A DNA stretch of 64,000 nucleotides, from NCBI GenBank assembly GCA_031772625.1, contig CM062815.1, forward strand, positions 607,679,918-607,743,917. Direction: 5' to 3'. Position numbers and translations under genes: made by a program. Below, piece after piece: positions 31,918-43,349 of the stretch (position 1 is the stretch's first letter; each line of letters starts with the position of its first letter). A model generated the notes under the pieces. That model was not told the DNA's origin. It made no database searches and saw only the letters and a program-made list of their open reading frames with translations. Origin of the DNA: Pinus tabuliformis (Eukaryota; Streptophyta; Pinopsida; Pinales; Pinaceae).

Positions 31918-34900
31918 TCATTTTTCCAACCCTGAAATGCCCATTTTCTCTCTACACCAAGAGAACTTCTCAGAGCTCACAGATTTTGTCAATGCATCTA
32001 CAGTATTCTTCAAAGTTTCCACCTTTACTAGCAACACCTTTTTTTCTTCTATCATATCCCTCACAAAGTGATACTGAACATCAATGTGTTTTGTCTTTGA
32101 ATGATATGCAGGGTTCTTTGCCAAGAAAATTTCACTTTGGCTATCATAGTCTATTCTTATAGCTTCCTGTACTAACCCCATACTTGAACACAATCTTTGC
32201 AACTAAACTGCTTCCTTGCTTGCATGAGTGGCTGCCATGTATTCTGCCTCTGTAGTTGATAGTGCCACTACAGGTTGTTTCTTACTCATCCAACTAACTG
32301 CACCTCCAAATAGGTTAAACACATACCCACTTGTAGATCTTCTCTGATCTAGATCTCTAGCCCAGTCTGCATCAACGAAGCCATGAATATCCAACACTCT
32401 GTCCAATCCTGGTCTTCCTTGGTAGCACAAATCACAATCATTAGTGCCACGCAAATACCCGAAAAACTGCTTCACTATTGTCCAATGCTCCTTCCCTGGT
32501 TTTGACATAAACCTGCTCAATACTCCCACTACATGTGCAATGTCTGGTCTAGTACAGACCATTGCATACACCAGGCTACCGACTGCACTTGCATATGGAA
32601 CACGAGACATGTTCTCTTCCTCTTCTTATGACTTGGGACATTGTTCAGCAAATAACCTCACACCTATAGCAATAGGAACCTTCACTGGTTTACTATCCTA
32701 CATATTAAATCTCTGCAATATTGTCTCGACATACTTCCTCTGGTTTAACCAGAGCTTCCTCTTTGTCCGATCTCTTTTAATTTCCATGCCCAAAATATAG
32801 TTTGCAGCACCAAGATCTTTCATGTCGAATTTGGAGGACAAATGGGTCTTCAAATCCTGGATAATTTCTTTGTCATTTCCGACCAGCAACATATCATCCA
32901 CATACAAGACTAGATAAATAACACGGTCACCAATTAGTTTAAAATACACATAGTGATCTGCTTTTCTTATGGTGAAGCCAAGTCCCTGTATAAATGTATC
33001 AAATTTCTGATACCACATCCTTGGTGACTATTTTAACTCATACTGAGACTTCTTTAACTTACATACCTGTTCTTTCTTACCCTTCACCGCAAAGCCTTCA
33101 AGTTGCTTCATGTAGATTTCCTCTTCCAAATCCCCATGAAGAAATGTTGTCTTCACATCCATCTATTCTACCTCAAAATCAAAAGTAGCAGCAACAAATA
33201 AAAGTAATCTAATAGAAGTTACCTTGGCAACAAGAGAAAAAATATCACCAAAATCAATTCCTGGCACCTGGGAATAACCTTTTGCTACCAACTGAACTTT
33301 GTATTTCTCCACTTTTCCTTCTGCATTTGTCTTCTTTTTGAACACCCATTTGCTGCCAATGGGTTTCGTTCCAATTGGCAACTCCACCAGATCCCAAGAC
33401 TCATTTTTCTGCAAAGATGGCATTTCATCAACCATAGCCTCTTTCTAGAGTTTTCCATCCTCTGAATCCACTGCTTCCTTCACAGTTCTGGGATCATCAT
33501 CAATAACAGACAAAGAAAAATTTGAACAGAAAGCAGATGGACTATACCTTTCTACCTACCTTCTTTCTTGAACTAACCTTCTCACAGCGGGAGTTTGTGG
33601 CTCTTCATCTTCTGATTCCTCCTCTACTGTAGAGTCTGATTCTTCCTCCTTTAGCTCAAACTCTATCTTCTTAGGTTCCTTTGGTTGGACTTCATGTTTA
33701 ATAACATCTTTCACCTCTCTAAACACCACATCTCGGCTGTACACAACCTTCCTTGTTACTGGGTTCCAAATCTTATAACCCTTTAAACCATCCTTATACC
33801 CAATAAAGGTGCACTTTTTAGATTTACTATCCAACTTGGTTCGTTTCTCCTTTGGAACATGTACATATGCATCACATCCAAATATCCTTAGATGTGAAAG
33901 AGAGGGTTTCTTACTAGTCCATACCTCTTGTGGAGTCTTATCCTCCAACGCTGATGAAGGTGACCTGTTCACCAGGTAACATGCAATATCCACCTCCTCT
34001 GCCCATAATTCCTATCCTAACCCGGCATCACTGAGCATGCTTCTTGCCCTTTCCATCAACGTCTTGTTCATTCTTTCTGTAACTCCATTTTGCTGAGGTG
34101 TTTATGGAGTAGTCTTTTGCCGTGCTGTACCACACTTCTTACAGAATTCTTCAAATTCATTACTGCAAAACTCTCCACCATTATCTGTCTTCAGCACCTT
34201 TATCTTCTTTTTTGTTTGGTTTTCCACTGGAGACTTGAATTCTTTAAACCTGTCAAAGACTTCATATTTCTTCATAAGGAAATATATCCATGTATTCCTT
34301 GACAAGTCATCTATAAATGATACATAGTACACAGACTTACCCAGTGATGGAACCTTCACGGGTCCAAACATGTCACTGTGCACAAGCTTTAATATCTGTT
34401 TCACCTTCTTACCACCAGAGGGGAAACTCACCTGATTTTGCTTCCCGTATACACAATTTTCACAGAAATCAAAATCCAGAGAGCTATTACTCATACCTTC
34501 TACCATACCTTTACCATGAAATATTAGAATGTCTTCTCTCCAATATGTCCAAGCCTTTGATGCCACAGCATGGTCTTCTCTCCAGAGACCACTAGATTTT
34601 CAGCTCCACTTTTAGGAAGCACAAAACTGTTTCACCCATCAACAACAGTGCTATCTTGTAGCTTGTACAGAATTCCAATCCGAACTCCCCACATAAATAC
34701 TAGTGCTCCTCGAACCACCTTGTAGGTATCCTTCTCGAACACTATTTTTACACCTCCATCATACAGCTTGCTTATAGAAATCAAATTTCTAGCCAATGCA
34801 GGAATATGCAGAACATCCAGAAGTGTTCTAACCCTTCCACCTTGCAACTTCAACTTTAATTTTTCATGACCAATGATTCTAGCCTTCCTATCATCTCCAA

Positions 34901-35849
34901 AGAAGACATCACCACCATTGTATTTCTCATACTCGCAGAACCACTCTCTATGGGGAGTGAAGTGAAAGGATGCACCTGAGTCAATCAACCATGCCTCATG
35001 ATCTACATGTGTACTTGAAGAAGACAAGTACATATCCCCACCTTCATCTGAGGTGGTTTTTGCCTTTGTAGAAGGAGCATCATCAGATCCCTTTCCTTTG
35101 TTAGGAGCTTTAGATTTACATTCTCTTTTGTAGTGCCCTTCCTTTCCGATTTCTAGCACACCACCTTTATAGGTTTTCCTGGAGATTTAGATCTCCCTCT
35201 AGATTTAGATCTCCCACTCGATGACTTATTTTTTTTCTGTTCTAGACCATCCTTGTACAAACAAGGCATCACCATTATGGCTCTCCATATTTTTCCGTCT
35301 CATCTCCTCTATCAGCAAGGCTGAGACTATTTCATCAAACTACAAGGCAATTGCATTGCTACATATTGCAATAACCAGACTATCCGATGAATCTGGTAGA
35401 GAACACAACAAACTGATGCACTTATCTTCATCTGAAATTTTAATATCAACAGATGCTAACTGACTTACCACAGTATTAAATGTGTTCAGATGCTCTATCA
35501 CCGATGCTCCATCTTTCATCCTCATGTTATACAACTTTTTCCGCAGGAACAGTTTATTCACCAGAGACTTATATTGGTACAAAGTCCCTAACTTGTCCCA
35601 CAAATCTTTCACCATAGCTTCCCCTAATACATTCAGCAATACTGAATCTGAGACACACAATCATATTGTGCTCTTTGCCTTCTGATCCAACTTCTTCCAT
35701 TCTTCATCAGACACTCCCGTTGGTTTAGTACCTGGATCGACCACGATCCACTGATATTTAGCCAACAATCGATCCTCCATCTTGAGTTTCCACAACTCAA
35801 AACTCTGACCATTAAATTTCTTGATATCTATCTTTCCACTGCTCGCCAT
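31918..35849 (-). pseudogene. Copia gag-pol polyprotein, broken
   Basis: Starts at 35849 with MASSGKIDIKKFNGQSFELW, the usual start of TNT1-type gag. The knuckle near 35150 keeps GKEGHYKREC but has lost its first two Cys. Protease IDSGAS is near 34980. The integrase core lies at about 34560-34030 (HSDMFGP, KTDNGGEF, PQQNGV). RT has YVDD at 32893-32904. RNase H is at 32610-32203 (FVDADWARD, STTEAEY). The tail runs to about 31918 with SKTKHIDVQYHFVRD. Breaks lie between most domains; many stops fit a C-to-T change at Gln codons. Confidence 0.92.
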
Positions 35850-35971
35850 CTTCTTTTACCACCAGAATCGATCTCGTAGATCTCCCACTAAACAGGGTCT
35901 ACCAAAGGCCCGAGCGAAACCCCTCAACAACAAAGACATCCCCTTGAAGCCAAAATAGCTCTCATACCAAA

Positions 35972-36482
35972 CATAGGTTTTAACTCCATACAGAAATTAC
36001 CTACATATGAATTATAAAACACAGAAAATAAACAATGTGAGAGCAAAACACATAAAACACATATACACAGAGATTTTCTCCTGGATCCCAAAACCAGGAC
36101 TACCAGCTTGATTTTTAATTATGTTCTTCTCAATGTTATAATACATATTTATACATGCCGAAGCATCCAATGCCATGGACCGAAAATCATCGTGTCCAAT
36201 ACCATGGACCAAAAAACCATCGCGTCCAAAAACATGTGCGAAAATCATGCACAAAACCATAGGTGGGTCCACCCATCCTAACATAGGGTCCAAAACCAAA
36301 ATTTTCTGGGGCACTACCCCGGACCCCATAAAGTGGAGTTACGGGTACACCTCAAACCCCCTGTGATTCCCCCCTGCTACACAATCGGCGCAACAAAGGG
36401 GGGTGCCCCCCCCCCCCCCCCTCTCTAACCCCCTGGTTAACTACGTGGGCTAGTCATGGAAAGAATATAACACAACCCAACA
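35972..36482 (-). repeat. 5' LTR of the Copia element
   Basis: A 511-bp copy, minus-strand TGTTGGGTTGTG...AAAACCTATG. The last two bases differ from the CA of the other LTR. It contains a long C run at about 36407-36421, whose length may be unreliable. Confidence 0.85.
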
Positions 36483-37429
36483 CCCAGTGCTTTGGCACCT
36501 CCAGGACAGGGGAGATCTAGAAGAATGATATAGACATAACCAGATTACACGTAAATCAAGTCATATCTCAGAGAAATTTGGAGAGATTCTTCCTCAGTCT
36601 GACAAAAATGAGACACAACATCTTTGGAAATGGGCGATAAAAGGCTCCTAAGAAACTAATCGAGGTAGACACAGTCTTCGAAGGGCAGGGCATGACATGT
36701 GTGCCTCCTTCTATGCAATTCTTGAACATGATCGGAAAGACGAGTGGCAGAGGACTAATGGAATGTGGTCCAGAGCTCTGTACTAGTGTCGTATCAAAGA
36801 GATAGCTAAAAATATGAGAGGAACACTTTAACAAGCATCGTGAAAATGGAATGAAAGGCGACGAGCTAGTTTACATACCATTTTTCAGCATCTCCAGTGA
36901 GCGTGCATTGGATAAACAAAAGACGAATGGAGTCATCGATGATCGAATTTGATGAACACCACATATGGAAGGATCGGACGTGATTGGTGGGGTTCGCTCC
37001 AGAATTACCCTCAAACTTTGGGATGTCGAAGGGGAGCTTAGTCAGCATAGCTGGCCAACCAACATCTTGATGTATAGGGTCATTTATCAACTGGCTAAAA
37101 TCTAGGAGGCTTAACCCATTCATGAAAGGTAGCATGGGAGCTTCCAGAATAGTTCCGCTAGATGTGACTACTGGGATAGAAACAGAGCCAACACCAGGTG
37201 GGTTTCCTACACCAGCAGTGGGTCTAGACATGGTGATGGTATGCGGTGAAGGAGGCTCAGAATCAGATGAGGAATTATATGAACCAGGAGAAGACTTGGT
37301 ATGGGGACTTGAGGGACTATGAACGTGAACCCTATAGGGAGGAGTAATATGCCTAAGTGGAAACTGGGGATGAAGGCATAAAAGTCTCCGCAACAAACAC
37401 CTTGGTGGCGCAATGGTGGTAAGACACAA
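36483..37429 (-). pseudogene. N-terminal gag of element E
   Basis: Minus-strand gag-like frame with Ser/Pro-rich start and the core LPFDIPKFEGNSGANPTNHV then HMWCSSNSIIDDSIRLLF. It aligns by eye with the gag of element F (LPLDIPKFNGNPGEDPSNHV). Past 36866 the frame continues with stops where F has Gln or Arg: F reads FQLPIRY where E reads F-stop-LSL-stop-Y. That fits C-to-T change at CAG and CGA. Copia is inserted at 36482. Confidence 0.8.
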
Positions 37430-38540
37430 GTGACACGGAAATCGTGAAGGGAGATCAACAATATGTTTTTGTCTCTATGTGGGGAGATAAATTAATTAAG
37501 TTATGTATTGGCTTGGCAATGTAAACAAAGCTCCTTTCTCTTAAGGTATGCTTGTGTGTGTAAGTGTGTTTATTAATTAATCCTAGATCATGTTTGAAAA
37601 AGGAAAAACGATTGTTGAAATAAACTGAAATTAAAAATAGAACATGAACAACAAATCAATTAACTAAACCCCTCCCAAACTGGGTTTGCAAACATTGTGC
37701 TGGTTGGTGGCGAAATCAACTGAAAACACACTAAAAAGGCCAAGATATCTAAGCATCGGTGTGACTGGATCAAATGACACTATTCTACTGCAAAGTGGTG
37801 GAGCAACAACAAAAAACCAAAGAGGAATTTCGCTACAAAAAGATAGGGAGATGGGTGTGAAACCTAAGGCAACCAATGGGACCCTAAGGAAAATGACAAA
37901 ACAAGGTTTAAGATGAAAATTTGGATGGAAGCAACCTATATTTGAAGATCTGAAACAGAAAGGTATAGATTTGGAAAATATGGCTGAAAGCACTATAGAA
38001 ACTCAGACTTCTTACTCAGTTAAACTCCTCCTATAAAAGTGGAAGCGTACTAAAAGCCCTAAGTGGCTAAATTCCACTTCGACGAGAAAAATAGATTAGA
38101 TCAAGGCCTAAGTAGGATAGGACAGTGGTCAACCAACCCAGCAGCTAGCTCTTGCCAAAACCTAGAAACAGATCTAAAAAAATCCCAGAAGAAACTAAAA
38201 TCACAGGTACTGACTTGATCATTGGGATATCACACTTTTTGGGCTAGAAAGTTCCCTATGGACCTGTAGGTCACACCTTTTGGGTAGAAAAGTGTGATTT
38301 CTGCTTCTTGATCTCGATCGTCAAGTCTCAGAAAAAATTGTCATTTATGTCATGACTAGTTCCTGTGACCTGCAAAAAAGACTAGAAAACTTATGGAAGT
38401 TAGAAATTTGACAGATCTAGGGTTAGAAATCTAGTAAACAACATTAAGAGACTGAGAAAAGAGAAAACCCTAAGCTGAAAACTAAAGGTCACCCAGGTTT
38501 CTGGATCAGAAGTAAAAACCCAGTGGAGTCATCAATTTGT
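37430..38540 (-). other. 5' leader of element E with primer site
   Basis: Region between the primer site (38519-38534) and gag. About 1.1 kb with no supported coding frame. The text TTTTGGGCTAGAAAG and a related TTTTGGGTAGAAAAG recur near 38240-38290, a small imperfect repeat. Confidence 0.6.
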
Positions 38541-39622
38541 TGTAGTGTTTTCTCCTCGAAGGTGTATGAAAAGGAAACACTTAAGACTGTGGATGAAAAA
38601 CAATCTTAACAATATAAATGGTTGCTAAACATTGTAGATCTATAGAAAATGATAGAAACAAAACCTGCCAAATCCCGGATCTATGCCACAATCATAGTTA
38701 AACAACAAAATGAAATAAATAAATGTGGGTAACTCCAATAATCCAATGGAAACCAAATATACGAAGGACATATTTTATTAAACAACACGTGTGAAGGGAA
38801 CAAATAAATGCTACCAATCCCCCTCTATGGGATGGGTTCTTGGCTATCCTCAAATGTCTTCAGATTTTGTAGAGTCTCTCTCCACTATAATGTGCAAACC
38901 CAACAAATAAACTATTTGAGCTCAATGGGAACTCAAATGAAAAAAAAGATGGTGTGTGACAATGATAATAATCAGAGCTACAACAATAAATGCAACAATG
39001 AAAATAATCAAAAGTGAATAATGAATGGAAAACCCTACTATTTATAACAAAATATTAGGTTATCCTCAAATAACGAGCAATAATAAAATATTATTAACCA
39101 CATTCTAGAAATAGCCACTTTCAATATTTTATTATATTTGGTTAGGAGGGAAAAAGTATTTAAAATTTTATTTAGAAATAATAAATAAATAAATGATTTA
39201 TTTATAATCTCAAGAAATATGGTTAAGGAATAATAAACAAATAATGATTTATTTAATTATTCCTAAGGGATTTAGTAAAACTTGACAAAGAATAATAATT
39301 AATTAGTGATATTTAAATAATTATTCCTAGAGAAAAATAAGATAATTAATAATTTATTTGTTTATTTTTCATAACTAAGTCAAATATGATAAGGAATATT
39401 AATTAAACAATGGTTTAATTAATTATTCCTAGAAGATAATTAAATAAATAGTGATATATTTAATTATTCTTATGGGTTTAATTATAAATTACTTAACAAA
39501 TGTGGTTTATTAAGTAATCTCTTGCAGTGAAAGATGTTTTACTATGGTAAAATTGGTCATACATTGTGTACTTTGATCCATCTAGTAAATTAAGGCTAGA
39601 TGATCATTTTTTTGTGATAACA
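38541..39622 (-). repeat. 5' LTR of element E
   Basis: A 1082-bp copy of the E LTR, TGTTATCAC...CACTACA on the minus strand, diverged from the 3' LTR by many substitutions and indels, so E is much older than G. Hairpin arms GTTTAATTAAT/ATTAATTAAAC with an AATG loop are preserved at about 39399-39424. Confidence 0.9.
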
Positions 39623-40253
39623 CACTTCATCCTTGGGACACCCAAAATTCACTCACAATCCTTGGCACACGCTCTTATTCATTCATTTCCAAGAATTTTG
39701 ACCTATTTCTCCCTTGTGTTCACCTGGCACTCCCTAACACTCCTCAACATGCATTGACACTCTCCAGCATGTGTTTTCATGCCTTTTCATTCCCTGGCAT
39801 GCCCCAACACTCCTTAGCTCTCATGCCCTCTTAATTATCCTTACCTTTTTTAGACTTGGGGACCCAACCAAGTCCTGCCTCAACTACAACAACTTGACCA
39901 AGTGAAAGTTACTATAACTATACTATGTTGTGTTCACATAAGAACTACCTATAATGCATCTTAGGCTGCTCATGTCCAATCTCAACTCATCCCACTTAAC
40001 AAGTTACCAAGTCAAGGCTCACATCTGACCGTGGCCATAAAACAACTAAGAAACATAGTTTACATCTAGACATGCCATAAGACTTGTAGATCTAACAATC
40101 CCTTGGCACTATGTGGCACATGTTAGTATCCCCTGCATTTCTTGGCATGATTTGGCACTCCCTAGCACACCCTAGCACTCCTTGACATGTTTTGGCACTC
40201 TAGCATGCCTTGGCACTGCCTAGTATATAACCTTGTCACTCGACACTAGTAAA
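39623..40253. repeat. Degenerate tandem array, third segment
   Basis: Resumes the same units as at 24308-25620, including the ATTCATTCATTTCCAAG landmark near 39678 and ATGTGGCACATGTTAG near 40110. It shows that element E was inserted into a pre-existing array. Confidence 0.8.
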
Positions 40254-40658
40254 AAATGGCTTAGTTACTAAAACAATGACTAAAATTTGCATATAAATGA
40301 CCATTTTTCATTTGGTGACCAATAGTAGCTAATTTACAGTACCTTATAACGCGACCAACTTTTAGTCATTTTTAGCTTCGTCATTAATTGGTTATCTAAA
40401 TTTCATTGTCTAGTAGAATATTTAGTCATAAATTTGATCATTAATTTAGTCATTGATTTAGTCATTAATTGCCACAATTAATGACTAAATATACAACAAA
40501 AGATATTACTATATGATCATTCAAGAAAACCAATTAATGACCAAAGAAATATGACTAAATTTTTGTCGTGTTATAAGATATTTTAAATTAGCTACTAATA
40601 GTCGTATATATGCAAAATTTAGTTGTCATTTGTAATCACAACTTAATCATTCGCAGTG
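40254..40658. mobile_element. CACTA-like foldback element
   Basis: Left end CACTAGTAAAAAATGGCTTAG; right end, read inverted, CACTGCGAATGATTAAG. The two halves form a long imperfect palindrome of about 200 bases per arm, centred on TTTAGTCATTAATTG, CCA, CAATTAATGACTAAA near 40475. TAGTCATTAA motifs repeat through both arms. No coding capacity. No clear 3-base target duplication (CGA versus GTC), so whether it is a complete small element or the end of a larger CACTA element is open. Confidence 0.55.
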
Positions 40659-40762
40659 GTCATGCGTTTCATATTCTTTATATAAACGACTAATTTAGTA
40701 GTTTATACTCATTTCATTTTTTCATTAATAATCATTATAAATTCCTAATTTAGTCATATATT

Positions 40763-40781
40763 CATTTTATTTGTGTTTATC
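40763..40781. repeat. LINE target-site duplication, left copy
   Basis: CATTTTATTTGTGTTTATC, identical to 59213-59231. It lies directly beside the LINE poly(A) (TTTTTTT at 40782-40788 on the plus strand). Confidence 0.95.
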
Positions 40782-40788
40782 TTTTTTT

Positions 40789-41866
40789 GCTAAAGCAAGA
40801 GACGGTCCTTCTATTCACTTAGGAGAAAATTACAGATTTTACATAGGATACAACGAACTCCCACAAAGGGAGAGTGAAAAAACTCCAAGATCTGACAAAA
40901 CCTCCAAAACACAAATAGGAACCAAGTCGGGACTACCCTGGAACCGAAAGCGGGCAAGTGGAAACAAAGTCCACTCCCCAAAACCCACCGAAGATCTGAC
41001 TCCTAGTGATTCAGTGGTAAAAAAAGAACCCACGCGAAGGCCAATCCCGCTGTAAAACCCCAAGTAGCTTGATCAACGCTGACTGTTGATCTGATACTTC
41101 AGATCCAATGGCTGGTGTCCAAATCGCGCGGCTTAAAAGCTCACAGAATAACATGCGATGAAGGCATTTTACTTTTCCCAACCTCTGCCACGTGTTGCCT
41201 CCTGAGTGGAATCACTAGCTTTTGGAAAAAATTGACTTTGGTTTAGATAGCACCTGATGTGGGTGGTAAACCACTAGTGGTTTTGTCTTGTTGGGCCCAC
41301 TAACATGCACAGCAAAAGGTGGCCGTAGATCTGCCTTCTCCAGATTTGATGGCCACAAAACAAATCGGACCTCACAACCGCTCATGTAATACCCAGCAAA
41401 GAAGGCGGTAAACCCTATTCTCCCCCCTCCACGTGTCATAAGCTGAATGGCATAGCTTTTCATCCGAGAAAACTGCAGAGGGCGCCTAGAGCAGGTGGTA
41501 TATCTCAAGCAGTTTTTGACCCCGGTAATATCTTCCTTTGACCTCCATCGTCTTGTATGAGGAAAACCAGGCGAGAAGGATGGCCTCCTACATGGAATGT
41601 CACCTGGAATCCCTTCTCCTGTGAGCAGATAACTACTGTCTCAATTTCTGCCTTTGTTTCTAGAAGCACCCTTGGAGAACCAACAGTGCAAATCCTCTGA
41701 AAGACTATCTGAAGTGAACTTATTCATCATTGAGATGAGATAAGATTTTGTCTCTTGAATTTTCCTCAAACTATTGTTTGTCGCTGAGGGCCCGGGATGA
41801 GCATTCATTCTTCCTCCTGTCATCCGTTACCTCCTCCCACCAGCAGCACAAGTCGATATGTTTGTT
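40789..41866 (-). other. 3' untranslated region of the LINE
   Basis: From the end of the RNase H frame to the poly(A). The plus-strand text GACGGTCCTTCTATTCAC near the end is typical of the kind of 3' end seen in plant LINEs. No coding frame is supported. Confidence 0.65.
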
Positions 41867-42289
41867 TCAAACCCCCTCATTGGCAAGCTAGTCTACAACT
41901 TTGTTGGCTTCCCTGCAGACATGCACCAGCCTAAGAGTTCATAACACCCTTAGGTGTGATTGGATTCTTTGGTAGACTTGTAGAAGCCACCAATGGCCTG
42001 AGATTTTCTCAGGTTCAACGCCAGCATTGACCCTCTTCACTGAATTTATGACTAATTCTAAGTCAGCCTCAATGGTGACATTGCAAATGTTGTTCTTGAG
42101 CAGTATTTCCAAGCATAGTTCCATCACCATGAGCTCAGCCATATTGTTGGTTGCTTTTACTAGATAACTATGGAAGATGACTAGAATGTTTCCTTCCCTG
42201 TTCCTCAAGACCCCTCCATAACTAGCTTCACCCAGATTTCCTTTAGAGGCCCCATCAATGTTAAATTTTAAAAAGCCATGAGAAGGGGG
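41867..42289 (-). pseudogene. LINE ORF2 C-terminal RNase H
   Basis: Minus-strand reading gives HGFLKFNIDGASKGNLG, GGVLRNREGNILV, NNMAELMVMELCLEILL, IEADLELVINSV and HVCREANKVVD, the order of a plant LINE RNase H with catalytic Asp, Glu and Asp positions recognisable. Two stops fall near its end. Its upstream part lies at 53795 onward, beyond element F; the reading frame rejoins across the GGGGG duplication. Confidence 0.88.
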
Positions 42290-43328
42290 TGTTATAGACA
42301 TATTTGGGCACTGCAACCCCAATCATACATGTCCATAAACCAAGGGCTTCTAAGTCCCTAAAAGTGTTGTTTCATACCCTAAAGGAGCAAGGTCAGCTGA
42401 TTACATCATCTCCCAGAAGTTCTCCATGAAAAACTACTCAGAACTAGTCAAAGCAGGACCATACAGACTGCCCAGTGCTAAAGGTGCGATGCATCTCACC
42501 TGCCACATGCAAAAAGTGTGATGCATACTGGAAAGCCCTTCTATAGGGTGCGATGAGAAAGAGCAGACAAATGGCACAAGCAGTTTGCTAGGTGGAAACC
42601 CAAAGAATCTTCTAGAAACTACTCATTTGACACTTGCCTCTTTGAGTTCGCCTAGGGATGAGTAAGAGATCTAAAATCTCCATGTGGAACCAAGAACTAT
42701 TAGTGAAATGACACTAATCAAAATCCTAGAAGTTGACTCACTCCCCTGTAAACATCTATATATGGATCCCTCATCCAAGAGATCCAGAGGCTGGAATTTT
42801 GTAATTTGCAAGGAAGTGTTGTTGGTTTCTCTTTGAAGACATTGTTGGGTGATCTTGCTTTGTATGAGGTGAAGAGGGCTTTCAAGCTGGGAGGATGGTG
42901 CTGGGTCAGACCAAGTAGTTGTAATCCTCTCTTTTACTACTGTTACTAATAAAGCTATTTGATTTTTCCTCCATATTCTTGTGTATCTCTGAATATTGTG
43001 TTGATATATGCATTTGTATGGTCAATATATATCTGATCCTATATTGTTTACAGTGATAGATCTCTATGCTTTGATGGTATTATGCTGCTGTGAATCTACA
43101 GGTGCTCTTTGAAGCGGGACAAGTAAGGAAGCAGTGGCGAGATTCTGTCAAAGGAGAAAGGAAACAAGCAAGGAGCCAAGCGGAAGACTGAGGTTGGTAC
43201 TCTCTGCTTCTTTCTCATCTCTCTCTCGTAAAGGAAAAACAAGTGACTTTAATCTGTTTGTTTCTAAGATAGCTACCCGTCTTAGTGGGACTAGTAGCTC
43301 TGCATAGACATTAGATTTCCTGATAACA
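42290..43328 (+). repeat. LTR 1 of element F
   Basis: TGTTATAGACATATTTGGG...TTTCCTGATAACA, 1039 bp. TATA-like TCTATATATGG at 42755-42765. Near-palindrome GTGCGATGCATCTCAC at 42484-42499, where all but one base pair match. Confidence 0.93.
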
Positions 43329-43331
43329 AAA

Positions 43332-43349
43332 TGGTGACTCCACTGGGAA
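43332..43349 (+). other. Primer-binding site of element F
   Basis: TGGTGACTCCACTGGGAA, three bases after LTR 1. It shares GACTCCACTGG with the sites of G and E. Probably the tRNA-Arg type known from Ogre/Tat, by recall. Confidence 0.72.

Larger units (their letters stand above)
31453..36482 (-). mobile_element. Copia element (Tork/TNT1-like) nested in E
   Basis: A minus-strand Ty1/copia element of about 5.0 kb with LTRs at both ends. Flanks are CCCGG (31448-31452) and CCCAG (36483-36487), a target duplication with one transition. Domain order gag, protease, integrase, RT, RNase H is that of Copia. The primer site reads TGGTATGAGAGC on the minus strand (35958-35969), one base from the tRNA-Met type. 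The polypurine tract AAGTGGGAGAA precedes the 3' LTR. Ten or more stops and frameshifts make it inactive. Confidence 0.93.
25621..39622 (-). mobile_element. Element E: gag-only Ty3/gypsy (Tat-related) element, with nested Copia
   Basis: Minus-strand LTR element. Its 5' LTR is at 38541-39622 and 3' LTR at 25621-26648, both reading TGTTATCAC...CACTACA on the minus strand. The primer site CCCAGTGGAGTCATCA (38519-38534, plus-strand text) is the complement of the GACTCCACTGG type used by G and F. The polypurine tract next to the 3' LTR reads CGGGGGCAATC on the minus strand, like that of G. The inside holds gag and another decayed frame but no RT, RNase H or integrase belonging to this element. No matching target duplication was seen (TTTGC versus CACTT). 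A Copia element is inserted in gag. Confidence 0.85.

Noticed and set aside
32444-34595. Plus-strand open frames across the Copia element
   Set aside because: They are antisense to well-supported Copia coding sequence and show no domains.
36403-36425. Long C run as a functional G-quadruplex
   Set aside because: It is a homopolymer within an old Copia LTR, absent at that length in the other LTR; probably slippage or sequencing error.
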